Assembly (NCBI GenBank): GCA_017979445.1
Contig: CM030714.1
Span: 1,922,001-1,986,000 of the forward strand
From: Akebia trifoliata
Taxonomy: Eukaryota; Streptophyta; Magnoliopsida; Ranunculales; Lardizabalaceae
Direction: 5' to 3'
DNA: 64,000 nucleotides
A program made the translations under genes and the position numbers. Under the pieces are notes generated by a model. It searched no databases. It was not told where the DNA came from and saw only the letters and a list, made by a program, of their open reading frames with translations. Positions 24,194-43,540 of the stretch are shown piece by piece. The first letter of the stretch is position 1; the number at the start of each line of letters is the position of its first letter.

Positions 24194-24217
24194 GGGGGGG
24201 GGGGGGGGGGGGGGGGG
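24194..24217. repeat. Homopolymer run of 24 G
   Basis: Uninterrupted G24 in the intron between kinesin exons. Length is unreliable in any assembly; such runs can form G-quadruplexes. Confidence 0.9.
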
Positions 24218-24957
24218 TCATTAATATCGTGGATCTACAGTCATGGTAATGTGACTGTTGCAATGGGTTCTTTGCTACCTTATTCAGCCAATGAGAATCC
24301 AGGGTTCTATGCTCTTTCTTTCTGAAAAGGTTTGTAAAAATGATCTAAATTTGTAAATAAAGATGTTATAACATTTCTTTATGTCCGAAGATTCCATCTT
24401 AGCGAAGTTGGTTAGGCTTGTGGAATGTTGATACCATGACCAGGGTTCAAAACCCATTGAACCCACCTTCATCTCTATTAACTTAGGCACTAACCCAGCC
24501 TAACCCTTGCTTGCCTAGCAAAAAAACAAAAACATTTCTTTGTGTGCAATATATGGATGGATATGATTTGTCTTGTTTTTTTGGCAGGTTTGTATTTTTG
24601 CTAATGGACACATACCATGATGGATAGGCCAGATACTCCAAAGCAGAAAGGACTCATACCTTGTTCTTTGGAACAGATATTCCAAAGTTGCCAATCCCTA
24701 GCATCCCAGGGCTGGAAGTACAAGATGCAGGTTACCCATTTAACTTTTACAGTTGAATCTTTTTCTGTACATTTGATTAAATAAATGCATGCCTATGGTG
24801 TAGATATATTAATGTAGGTTACCTTTTTTTCTTTTAAAAATGTGTAGGCATCTATGTTGGAAATATATAACAAAACAATCTGCGATTTATCATCAACAAA
24901 TCAAGGGAGTGTTTTAGACAATGGTGGGGCTGGAAAGCAATACACAATTAAACATGA

Positions 24958-25954
24958 ACCCCACTCTAACACGTGCTGATAGGTCTCATAGGGGTTGGCA
25001 CCACCATGGACCCCCTTTAACACAGCTGGTGGGTCAAGTTCTTGGGGAGGTTGGTCACTCTCGAAAGTTTTTGTTGAGCTCGAGGTAAGAAGCTGAACCG
25101 GCAAAATTACTTTTACTATTCTGCATCTGTATCTTCTCATGTGTGGGACATGACGGCATGTCATGAATCTGTTGACGTGCTACTGTTTTTGGCCAAAAAC
25201 AACTGGATAGGTTGAAGGCATAAACAACTTGTATATTCTTTGCTAGACCATTTGGTTTGAACTTGAATCTAGTTTTCTTTTACTGATAAAAAAAAAGTTT
25301 TCTTGTACTGCACAAAGACTGAAATAAATGGTTTGGTCAACATCCAAGTAGATTGAGTTTTGTCCTGACTACTTGATTCTGCACCTTGGCTCCACGCGTA
25401 GTTGCAAATATATCAGGGTTCCTCGTCTAACTGTATTAATAGCAGTTGTTTCTTCAAATAAATCATCTTATCCATGTTGCCCATGATTAATTAGGGCAGG
25501 TTGGACAAAATTTCGAAAACAGTGAAACCAAGAAACAAAAGATTGTTGTTCCATCTGTTTCACTGAGATCATTATGTTGCTTATTCTGCATGTGCCTTGT
25601 AAAATATGAGTAATGATGAATGACTTTGTTCTTGCTCTCCAACTTTTTCAGGTGAACTTTTTCCTTCTTTGACAGCTTCTTGGAGTCAGAACCAAGGGTA
25701 CAGAGAGGCAAGGAAAAGTCTCAAAGCTGGCTAAAGGTGAGATCCTGATGTTGAATATTGGGTCTATGTCAACAAGTGCTCAAGTTATTGCTGTAAAGAA
25801 TGATCTTGCTAAACTGCAACTCACATCTCCCGTGTGCACTAGCAAAGGGGAGAAGGTTGCCCTCAGCCGACAGGTTGAGAACCATTGGCAGCTTATAGGA
25901 TGGGACCAAATTAAAGCTGGAACTACCCCTGATGTCCCACCGTGCCCCATCTAG
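24958..25954 (+). pseudogene. eIF2 gamma subunit, C-terminal fragment, broken
   Basis: The 3' part of the gene for translation initiation factor eIF2-gamma, the GTP-binding subunit that brings initiator Met-tRNA to the ribosome. 24958-25084 carries ACTCTAACACGTGCTGATAG (TLTRADR) and, after a scrambled local duplication, GLIGVGTT- and LVGQVLGEVG-type text, ending at a GTAAG donor. 25652-25954 continues VNFFLL then stop, [44 protein letters not shown] and ends DVPPCPI at the true C-terminus (TAG 25952-25954). Defects: the expected RR pair reads TGA CAG (stop, Gln), a frame change precedes VFVELE, and the whole G domain is absent. A retained intron argues against a processed copy. Confidence 0.88.
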
Positions 25955-27180
25955 AGAGAGAGAGATGGTCGCTACTAGGAACCATTTTTATTATGTTGAG
26001 AAGGATACATGGATTTCTTATTATGTTGTGTAGTTTATCGAGTGATTTTTCTTTCATATTTGAAATGTTACAACGATTTTATTTTTCTAGTACCAATATG
26101 CTGTACACTAAGAAAAAAATCAATTGAGATGGTTTGTTCACCAACAAAGGTTTATTATTGTCCCAATTGAAAGGAGTGTACAAGTTGTGAAGGTTTTAAA
26201 TAGAATGAAAATAATGCTCAAAAGAAAGCAAATTGAGATGGTAATGTTGGATATGAACACTTGCAATCAGGTTCAAATTCTTGTTTTGAGGCAGTATTCT
26301 GATCAGGGGAAAAACTGAAACATTTAATGTTTTTTTCTGATCTGGGCCAAAATTAAAATGTTCCACTAGAACATTTCAAAACAAAACAAAATTTTGATTC
26401 CTATTTGCAATAATAAAAGACCTGCTCATAATAACACAATCTACAATTATTAAGAGAACTAATATCAATAGCCTTCGAAACAAGTTGGCATAATTGTTTG
26501 AGATTTGGGATCTCCTATTCTGACTGAAGATGTGGCTTTTAACAAGCACCCTCACCTTTTTCTCATACATATTAGAGAACCCAAGCCCAACTGAAACTTT
26601 TGACAACTCAACTCAAGACCAACCAAACCTGAGTTTGTATACAACGTATTGGACCATCATCTCGTCAACTTTCACAAAGAACTTCCAAATTCTCTTCTGT
26701 CCAATCCAAAATACTTTGTTTTTTGTCCAATACGTCTACCCGGACATGAGATTTGACTTGAAGCTATAGTTTAATTCGATGGTCAGAATATTTCAATCTC
26801 AAGTCAACTTTTCAGTAATTCTAGGATTGTCGCCGTGAATGAGTATGAACAACTCATTGTGCCATAAAAATTGTCCAATATGATTTCTGTGTGGGCTCCA
26901 ACAAGACTTGAATTATCCAATGCTTCAAACTGGGCTACTCCACTTGTCATGGATCAAAGCAAGAGCTTGAGAGTTGTGACCAATTCTTAAAAGCTTTTTC
27001 TTTATTAAAGAAGATACAAATGATTAAAGCATGATGCCTTGATTAAGTGAGAACAAAGTTAGACTTTTATCCATCTCACATCATCTACAATAGATCTAAT
27101 ACTCTTGTTCTTCATGCTGCAAAAGACAAATATATAAAGCAAAAGATCAAACAATAAAAAAATAAATTGTTGTAATATTT
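25955..27180. other. Downstream of the eIF2-gamma fragment; nothing recognised
   Basis: Probably the former eIF2-gamma 3' UTR at its start, then AT-rich sequence without coding homology. Short open frames here have no recognisable domains. Confidence 0.4.
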
Positions 27181-27182
27181 TC

Positions 27183-27345
27183 AAGAATTGTATTCATATT
27201 TCTCATCACTTTAAAAGTATAATAGGGTATTTTTGGGAAATAAAAAATCAGTTTATTTGAATAGAGTGCATGATATGTTTAGAATAATGATTTTTTGACA
27301 CCCCCATCACAGAACTGTAGATCATTTGCCTCGGGATACGCAGAA
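27183..27345 (-). repeat. Orphan fragment of the CRK promoter
   Basis: Matches 14930-15100 (TTCATATTTCTCATCAC; GAGTGCATGATATGTTTAG; GAACTGTAGATCATTTGCCT) but no CRK exon lies next to it in the expected place. Confidence 0.75.
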
Positions 27346-27609
27346 TCATCAACAAATCAAAAGATTTAGATAAAAAAAATTTAGAAGTCTTTTTTTCTTT
27401 TTTTTTCAAATAATTTGCAGATTCCTACATGGTTTAATATTTTAATATGAAGGTTGGTACATAATACCCCTTCAAACGTGCATCTGATTTCAAATGTCCT
27501 AGGGATTAGTATAGTTTTATGAAGGCTTCATTTTCTCCATAAATCGTTAGTACATTTTCTCTTATCTCAGCTGTTCGTTTGATAGAGGAGTAGGGTATAT
27601 AAAACTAAG

Positions 27610-27841
27610 TCATGATAATCTGACTTAGCCACGTTGCATACTCAATCAACACCCCTAACGTAACAGGCTCAAGAACCGTAGGTTTACTCTCCTCTGCTCT
27701 CCTTGGGATACAAAACTGCACCTTTTTATGGGGACCCATAGTTCTATATCCCGAGGAGAGCAGATCAATGGTTCCTGAGCCTATCACGTCAAGGGTGTCG
27801 ATTGAGTATGCTACATGGCTAAGTCAGATTAATTATCACGG
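27610..27841. mobile_element. Foldback (MITE-like) element, ~230 bp
   Basis: The left arm (TGATAATCTGACTTAGCCAC, GCATACTCAATCAACACCC, CTGCTCTCCTTGGGATA) is repeated inverted in the right arm ending near 27840, leaving a short loop around CACCTTTTTATGGGGACC. Non-coding. No target duplication identified. Confidence 0.65.
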
Positions 27842-28139
27842 TTCTAAAACTAAATACAAGTTGAGAAATTTGGGGGTCTAACTCAAAACCAATTGTCAAT
27901 GAGTGAAGAGGCCCAAGAGCTTATAAGGAGAGAGACAAGGCAATTTGTGTCCAATGTGAGACTAAACTAAATACGCCCCCGCACATGTGGGCTGGACTTG
28001 GCTAAAGCACGTGGAGATATGAACTGAGTGACGTGGAGGATAGAGAGGCTTTGAGATGTTGACTGTGTCAAAGCAAGGTTGTTAGCCAATAGTTATAAGA
28101 TAAAGTTATAATTCAATGAGGCTATAATTAGATAAATAA

Positions 28140-28640
28140 ATTGATGATTATATTGTTGATGAATTCAGCATTTCACGGAATTTATCGATATCAAATTTCA
28201 CTACATTTGTGTCTTGTGAAGGACACAATGAAACTGTGATCGAGTTTTGCCACTCCAAAGATCAAGCTGTCGACACCTTTATGAAGCCTCAACTATTGTA
28301 TTTTGAACAATTGAAAGGATGATGGCCATGGGGATGGTGGTGTTCAAAGACCAATATGGAGTAAAGGGAGACTGTTGGAAATAACCAAACTGAAGTCTTA
28401 ATTTTCCATCAATATTAGAGTTCTTTCTAATGTTTAGGAGTAGGTTTGTTTTATTAGTGTTTTTATTTGTTTAGGAGTGGTTTTGTTTTAAGTATATATA
28501 CACATAAGTACCCACGTATTTAAGACATGTAGGGAAGATTTTATGTTCCAGTAAATATATATATATATTTGGTTATTTTCTTTAATTTTTCCTTTGTTTT
28601 TTGCCTTGGAGAATTGATAACTACTAAAACTCTTAATACA
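28140..28640 (+). mobile_element. Ty1/copia 3' end relic: RNase H tail, polypurine tract and LTR start
   Basis: 28236-28310 reads as the copia RNase H tail (VIEFCHSKDQAVDTFMKP, the I-K-D-Q-x-A-D-x-F-x-K-P type motif). It is followed by AAAGGGAGAC (polypurine tract) and TGTTGGAAATAACC at 28373, a typical LTR start. The LTR 3' end is not certain (perhaps near 28639, ...ACA). It sits just downstream of the intact CRK. Confidence 0.6.
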
Positions 28641-28814
28641 AACCATTTGAAAGGCAAAACATACCTGGTTATATATGAACAACTTTGTTGCATTAATTAG
28701 CTACTTCAGTTCAAACGTTCTGGCTAACATAAACAACTCAAAGTAGATTTAAGGCCCTGGTTAATGTCGCACAAACTATATTTAATAATTGTGTGTGATA
28801 CCGAGAATCCACAA

Positions 28815-37301
<8,487 letters not shown>

Positions 37302-37800
37302 TTTGAATTGAAGGGGCCTAATTGTGAAGATTTTAATATTATGGATTGATGAGGATGAATTAATGGGTGTGAATTTATCTTTAGAAGACTTGGGAAAGTC
37401 AACATTTGAAATAATCAAAGTCAAAAGTGGAAGATTGAAGGCTCATCAACGCATCTGATGGTCTTTGAAGCAATATTTTAAAAAGCTAACAATCCAAATC
37501 AGTTCAATCCAAAAATTTTAAGCCACATAAGACAAACGTGTTGACTCCGAACCTAACTTACATATAGGGAAAATGTTGCATTTGACCAAGGAACCATCTA
37601 GAGCATGGACCAAGATCCACACTTGAGCCATGTCAACATAGATAATAGATGAGTCATTAAAAACAGACTTATCAGGAATTTTATTCATATTTCTCATCAC
37701 ATTAAATGCATTATAGGATATTTTTGGAAAATAAAATATTATTTTATTTGAATAGAGTGCATCGATATGTTTAGAATAATGATTTTCTAACGCTCCCCCC
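37302..37800 (-). promoter_or_regulatory. Promoter region of the complete CRK, with an inserted foldback remnant
   Basis: Homologous to the promoters at 14592-15060 and 61275-61740, but with about 100 bp extra near 37440-37540. The extra part includes AATCAGTTCAATCC, AAAAATTTTAAGCCACATAA and GACAAACGTG, which is the right half of the foldback family core. The TATA box of the paralogues (TATATAAG) reads CTATATGTAAG here, at about 37556-37567. Confidence 0.6.
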
Positions 37801-37925
37801 ACTATGTGAAAAAAGCCCATATTTGACGGTCTTAGCCCGTCAAATTTTGAGAAATTTGACGGACTCTCCGTCAAATATTTTCTTGTAGAATTTTTTTTTT
37901 TTGACGGCTTTGGACTATCAAATTA
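37800..37925. repeat. CACTA-like subterminal repeats
   Basis: Clustered TTTGACGG / CCGTCAAA motifs in alternating orientation and TATTTTCTTGTAG, which looks like a CACTA terminus lacking the final TG. It replaces the distal promoter seen in the other CRK copies. Confidence 0.45.
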
Positions 37926-38179
37926 TTAGAGAATAAGCTTTAAAAAAATAATCCATAGAGTATGACCGTTGAATTTTGGAGGTTTAACAAACAATAGCAT
38001 AATCCTCTAATTCACTAATCACAATAAACGAAATAATAAAAAAAAAAATTCAAAAAAAGAAAAAACAAAAGAAAAATCATAAAACAAACTCCAAATTAAA
38101 CTAAACAACCCAAAATTCATATTTTGAGGTCTAAAGTTTCTTACAAGACCTTAGAAAAGCTTCGGTCTTGAATATAAGG

Positions 38180-38560
38180 TTTCCTTCTTCTAAATCTTCT
38201 GCATCTCAAGATTCTCTGCAACACATCTCAACCCAGAGATGTTTCCAGCAGTTAGATCAACATCTATGCTGTAACAAGAGGTGGAGAGCCAACTATCCCA
38301 CCTCAGTTTTGCAGATGACCTCCTTGTGTTCTTCAAGGGAGAACCTGGATCAACCAATTCTCTAATACTCCCATCTCTGCGATGAATTTCACTATGAGCA
38401 CCTTGCAATGGAGAGAATGCAATTCTATTATGAACTACCTGGGTCTTCTGTTAACCTCTACCATGCTCAAAGCCTCAGATTGTTCTCCCCTCATAGACAT
38501 AATCTCCAATAGAGTGAAAAGCCTGGAAAGGGAAATTACCCTCTTATGTTGGTAGGCTTG
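38180..38560 (+). pseudogene. LINE (non-LTR) reverse-transcriptase relic
   Basis: 38298-38375 reads HLSFADDLLVFFKGEPGS, containing the FADD catalytic box of plant L1 reverse transcriptases. After a stop, 38427-38535 reads NSIMNYLGLLLTST, then LKASDCSPLIDIISNRVKS, matching the downstream YLGxPL region of the same family. Interrupted by a stop and a frame change; no other LINE parts seen. Confidence 0.75.
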
Positions 38561-39622
38561 AACTAGTGAGATATGTGCTCTGCAGCATGCACATCTACTA
38601 GACCACTTGTTTCATCTTTCCTAAAGTTGTGATCACCCAAATCAATAGGCCAAGGTTCCTTTGAACTGGCAATGATTTATATACACATATACATAAATGA
38701 TGATTTACCATGAAAAATAAGTTTGTTTTAATTCCATATATTCTAAATCAGTAACATAGAACACTAAGAGGAGTTGTTCACTCAATTGCCCAAAATAGGA
38801 TACCAGAATCTCTACAAATTCCTTTGTAACAAATATTTTCCCATGGGTGCTAGAAAATCAATTTCCCACCAAAATAGACACAATTGTACACTTTTCTGAA
38901 GAAAAATTGATTTTCTCAGTAAACAAACAGATCCTTATCATTCACTCCACAAAAGAAGGATCAACAAGATATAAGTTCTAAATATAAAAAAAAAATAACA
39001 ATAATAAATAAACAAAAATAGTTAATGTGATATTGGGCTTACTGAGGAAATCTCCCAAGCTGAAGTTCTTGCCAAGAACCCATTTTTGGTAATTTATGTT
39101 GGGCTTTTGAAGGTTGTCATACCAACCCAAAGTGAAATAAATGATCTGAATGCACTTACCATGATTGAAAGTTAGGACACAGGTTTGGTAGCAAATGGTA
39201 TAAAGCATTTGATGTTGGTTACCCAAACTCAAAAACTTAGGAGTATAAACTAATGGTGGTTGGTGGTGGTGGTGGTCTTCTGAATGTTTGTTTCAGTATC
39301 CAACTGCATGGGCCACAGGTGTTTCTATGTTTTGTCTTTTATGGATCTCTCTCGAAATCAAGGAGGTATGATTTTGGGCGGGTGACCTAAACATCACATG
39401 AATATGGCCACAAGAGTGGACTTAATTAGGTGCCTCCATCAATTTAAACAAAGATAAAAAAAACTATTTGGAATCAAAAGAGAACTAAAATAGTAACAAA
39501 TAAATTTTATAAAAAGAGAAATGATTGTACATAGATTCTTACACAAATAATTATTGAGCATACCTCTTCTGCACTAAACGGATGACACAAGTCCTAACAG
39601 ACCACAGATATCCATGCACACT
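38561..39622. other. Intergenic, nothing recognised
   Basis: AT-rich sequence between the LINE relic and the GAPDH fragment, with a short (GGT)n near 39253-39275. No coding homology seen. Confidence 0.4.
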
Positions 39623-39625
39623 TCA

Positions 39626-39928
<303 letters not shown>

Positions 39929-39950
39929 TCAAAAATCAACCTGTGACAAA

Positions 39951-40322
39951 CCTATGTTATCCAATTCATTGATACTCGTCCGAACCACGAACCAATTCAC
40001 GATATGGTTCATACTGGGTTAGTAAAATCAAACGAACCATGAACCCATCGAATTTTGATTAGGTTCAGCGAACCAAACCAATTTATTATACTTTTTCATT
40101 GTTTGTATTAGAATTTGGATTACTATATCACTATTTAACTTGGTATTTTTAACATTATAATTGAACTTATAACTTGTATACTTGAATTATCTATATCCAC
40201 AAGTGAACCAAAAAATGAATTATCTCTACCTACCCCTACGAAACAGGTTCGTTCTAGAGTGGCGAACCACGAACCCCAAATTCGAACTGAGCAAACCAAC
40301 GAATCAGGTAACATAGTGACAA
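39951..40322. mobile_element. Possible foldback element in a GAPDH intron
   Basis: CTATGTTATCCAATTCATTG near the left and CAACGAATCAGGTAACATAG near the right are inverted, with further GAACCACGAACC motifs in both arms. The GAACC-rich composition recalls the hAT-like elements elsewhere. No target duplication confirmed. Confidence 0.45.
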
Positions 40323-40568
40323 ACCAAGTGCCATCCATCTTAGTGAATCTCAAATATGTTCATCGAGAAACCAGTTTGAGCTGTATACCAAAGTTTTAGA
40401 AAAAAACTTGTGACTTTTGGAGTTGCAATTTTTTTTTTCTGCTCGTGTATTGTTGTGTTTCTTTAGCTCTATACCAGGTAGGCCTTCTCAACCTTCTCTA
40501 TTTCTTCTTCATTAATACATTTTCATCTACAGTTCTAGAAAAAAAGAGTATTTTAAACAGGACTTCTA

Positions 40569-40676
<108 letters not shown>

Positions 40677-41037
40677 TCAAAGTTTACTTTGAAATGAGTA
40701 TGAACGTATTAAGGACCAGAAAGATAGAGGGAAAGAGTAATATTGTAAAGGATGATTCACATGACATGAGATCTCTGTTTAAACTATTAGAAATGACATA
40801 CTTTATGGCTGCTTTGACATCTTCATATGAAGCACTTTTCTCAAGTTGACAGGTTAAGTCCACGACTGATACATTGAACACGGAAGGCCATTCCTGTGAG
40901 CTTGCCATTAAGTTCTGGAAGAACTTTTCCAACAGCCTACAACCACAGAAGCATAATTACAATTCACATAGAAAACTCCAAACCAAGAGAAGGATTGTTT
41001 AAAAGTTAATTCGGAGTAATACCTTTGCAGAACCAAT

Positions 41038-42312
41038 TGATAAGGTCCCAATTATTCAATTTTGGGACCACAATTGCACTAAGATTACCATTACATAAAT
41101 GTTAGTTCCTTTAAATAATTGCAAAATTATTTTATTTATCCAAATTAATAAAGCTAATGATATATTAGTGTTAATTGTAGCGCACGTGGAAGCCAACAAA
41201 TCGCGAAACAATTACGGTTACAATACACGAGTCGAAGGGAAGTTTCCAGAAAAATCTCGGTCGATTTGGGCGCCACGTCACCGCGCCGCGGCTAGGCATG
41301 ACCGCGCCGCGGTCATTTCGAGGAATTTGGTTTCGAGATTTTACAGAAGCTTCTAGAAGCTTCGGTGGTTGTAACTGAATGGGTAGTTCGAAGCAAATCA
41401 TCCGAGAAGTTGACCCGATTACCCGAATACAAATGTTATAAATTGGGGGCTCTTCTCTTCCTCTCCTGGCTTTCTTCTTCTCCAATTTTTGATTGTTCCT
41501 CTCTTTAATTTGCTGTAATTTTCTATTGAGAGTTCTCTTGAGTGTAGTGAGAACATCAAGAGTGTTCAATTCTTTTCTTTGTAAATTGTTGGGAGAGCTA
41601 TAAAAGAAGAATTCGGATCGATCATCATCTTCATCTTCTTCACCTATTCTCTCTTTTCTCTTTTATTATTTTTCTGCAATTACAATGCTTGCAATGATTG
41701 GCTAAATTCTCATTAGAGAAGTTAAGGAAGCCATAGCAAATTAATCCCTCTAGTGTAGATTTAAATTCTTGCTTGCTTACATGTTTTAATTCCGAAAATT
41801 CTATTATGATTAAGGTAATCCAACTTATAATTTTGATCCAACTTAGATAGCCATTACTTAGATAAGTTCAAGAATGGCTATGCTATGTGAATAATCAGAA
41901 TATAAATTGGGCAATCTCCATCATATTAGGATTTTCATGAATAGCTTCTAATTTCTTTCAAAAATTTAATTGATCCATCTTCCGATCCATGAGCAATGAC
42001 TTGCTCCATGGATTGAGTTAATTCAGAATTTATCTACACTATGGATTACTTGCAAAGGTTTACTTGACCTCTCTAATCCCTCTCTCTTAGAATTTTAATC
42101 TTTATTTTCTGTTTAGATTGCAATTTAGTTTCTACTACAACTTTGCTTTGTTTTTAAAACTAATCTGTTTTTGTTTCTAAATTCTGTTTTGGCATTTTTA
42201 TCCGAATTAATCCTTGAATTCTCATTGTCCCTGTGGAACGAATTCGACTTGCCCAAAGTCTATTTCTTAATCTTAATCTCTGCATCTCTATAGCAAGATC
42301 TACAACCGATCA
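41038..42312 (+). repeat. 5' LTR
   Basis: Starts TGATAAGGTCCC, ends CTACAACCGATCA. It is 1275 bp against 1226 for the 3' LTR. The main difference is a ~45-bp segment near 41062-41120 (GGGACCACAATTGCACTAAG onward). The remainder is nearly identical apart from scattered one-base indels. A GC-rich palindromic motif (CGCGCCGCGG) occurs twice near 41281-41314. Confidence 0.95.
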
Positions 42313-42315
42313 AAA

Positions 42316-42333
42316 TGGCGCCGCTGCCGGGGA
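42316..42333 (+). promoter_or_regulatory. Primer-binding site (tRNA-Asp type)
   Basis: TGGCGCCGCTGCCGGGGA, three bases after the 5' LTR, is complementary (with one mismatch by recollection) to the 3' end of plant tRNA-Asp, the primer used by Athila elements. Confidence 0.85.
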
Positions 42334-43540
42334 CAGCGAGTTGATTCATTTTTCAATTCGGAAAGTATCCGAAATAGTTTCCGAAACAGAACCGAATGTG
42401 TTTTGCTTGAAACAGAAGCCAAACGAACAGAAAAAAAATTGAAAAAAATTTCATTACAATCCTCAGGATATCAGAAACCATTTCCAATTTGAAAAATCGA
42501 TTTTCATCAAAATTTTACCGCGCCGCGGTTACCCCTTGGTGCGCCGCGGTGACGTGGCAACATTTTCTGCTGATTTTTGTTGGACAAGTTTCTGACATCA
42601 TGGACATTGTAATGGTCATATTGGTTTTTTTTTTCTTAGTATTCTGATTTGAATAATTTTGTTCTGTTCAGGTGAAGGACTTGACGGAAGTCGACGGAAA
42701 TTGACGGAAAGCGACACGTGGAATTTTTATCCACTACATTGGTTCCATCACCAAGAAGATCAGCAAATTCAAATTTTCTCTGCATTTTTATTTTTCTTAG
42801 AAAACAACTTGTATTAGGAACTTGAACTTGTATTAATTTTTAATTTCATCCGAGAGGGCTCGGATTGTAATAGATTTAGGGACGGACGATAGTGGGACGA
42901 AACTATCTCAGCCCCTCGGGTTCGTACACCAAGTTTGGTGTTGGTGGCCCGAGTCGACTCAACTCGATCATCCCCCGTCTAGAACGGGAGGTAAATTTCA
43001 AAACACTCACGCATCACTCGCTAGTGAGTTTCTGTATTGCTTTTGAGTGACTAATTTGTACACATTGGATTGCACCTAGTAACAAGGGCACCCTTACGAG
43101 GATGGCACCATAAGATAAGAATCGGAGTTCATTACCGATTTCTTGCCCTTCTAGGAAAATCAAATTCACAGCAAATTAATTAATTAAAATTTGATTAGAC
43201 TGGACTCTAGGTTCCATCGAGCTCATTAAGCAAAGCTAATCAAAAGTTGCACCAATTGCACTTCTTGATCGTGAACAGTGCCTAGCGCAATCTTGCCCTG
43301 TAGTTCTACGTGAATTCAGGGGATAGACTACGTCTATTCAAGACGAGAGGTGATCTAAGAGTGCCCTTGCTCAGCATTGTGCGCCACCTCTCCTCTGGAG
43401 ATTAAACTGGTGTTCCGATTTCAGAGATTTGGGTTGGAGGCTTTGATTAATCCTTTGAACCAGTTAGGAGCTGTCTAGTAATAGGCACCCAGTTCTCACG
43501 TGTGAATTTCTCCCTCCTATTGTGTGCAATTTGGTAGTGT
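42334..43540 (+). other. Untranslated leader of the retrotransposon
   Basis: About 1.2 kb without a long open frame. The CGCGCCGCGG-type motif of the LTR recurs near 42521-42550. Such long leaders are usual for this lineage. Confidence 0.6.

Larger units (their letters stand above)
20428..24957 (+). pseudogene. Kinesin-14 (C-terminal motor, ATK/Kat-like) fragment, broken
   Basis: Ten exons with conserved splice sites follow kinesin-14 order. Coiled-coil stalk: 20428-20547, 20657-20737, 20855-20974, 22456-22666, 22753-22827 (QREKLQLLQNQLAAANEKLK), 23216-23349. Motor: 23428-23566 ([12 protein letters not shown]), 23726-23835 ([33 protein letters not shown]), 24588-24730, and 24848-24957 (ASMLEIYN; GAGKQYTIKH). 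Defects: exon 22456-22666 has a one-base frame change near CTTAAGG; exon 23428 begins TAA where GAA is expected; the acceptor of 23216 lacks a base; exon 24588-24730 is 143 nt instead of about 162, removing the P-loop GQTGSGKT. After 24957 the rest of the motor (SSRSH, DLAGSE) is replaced by eIF2-gamma sequence. Intact kinesin-14s are minus-end-directed microtubule motors; this copy cannot bind nucleotide. Confidence 0.88.

Noticed and set aside
24901..25164. 87-codon minus-strand frame
   Set aside because: Antisense to the kinesin/eIF2-gamma fragments, no homology.
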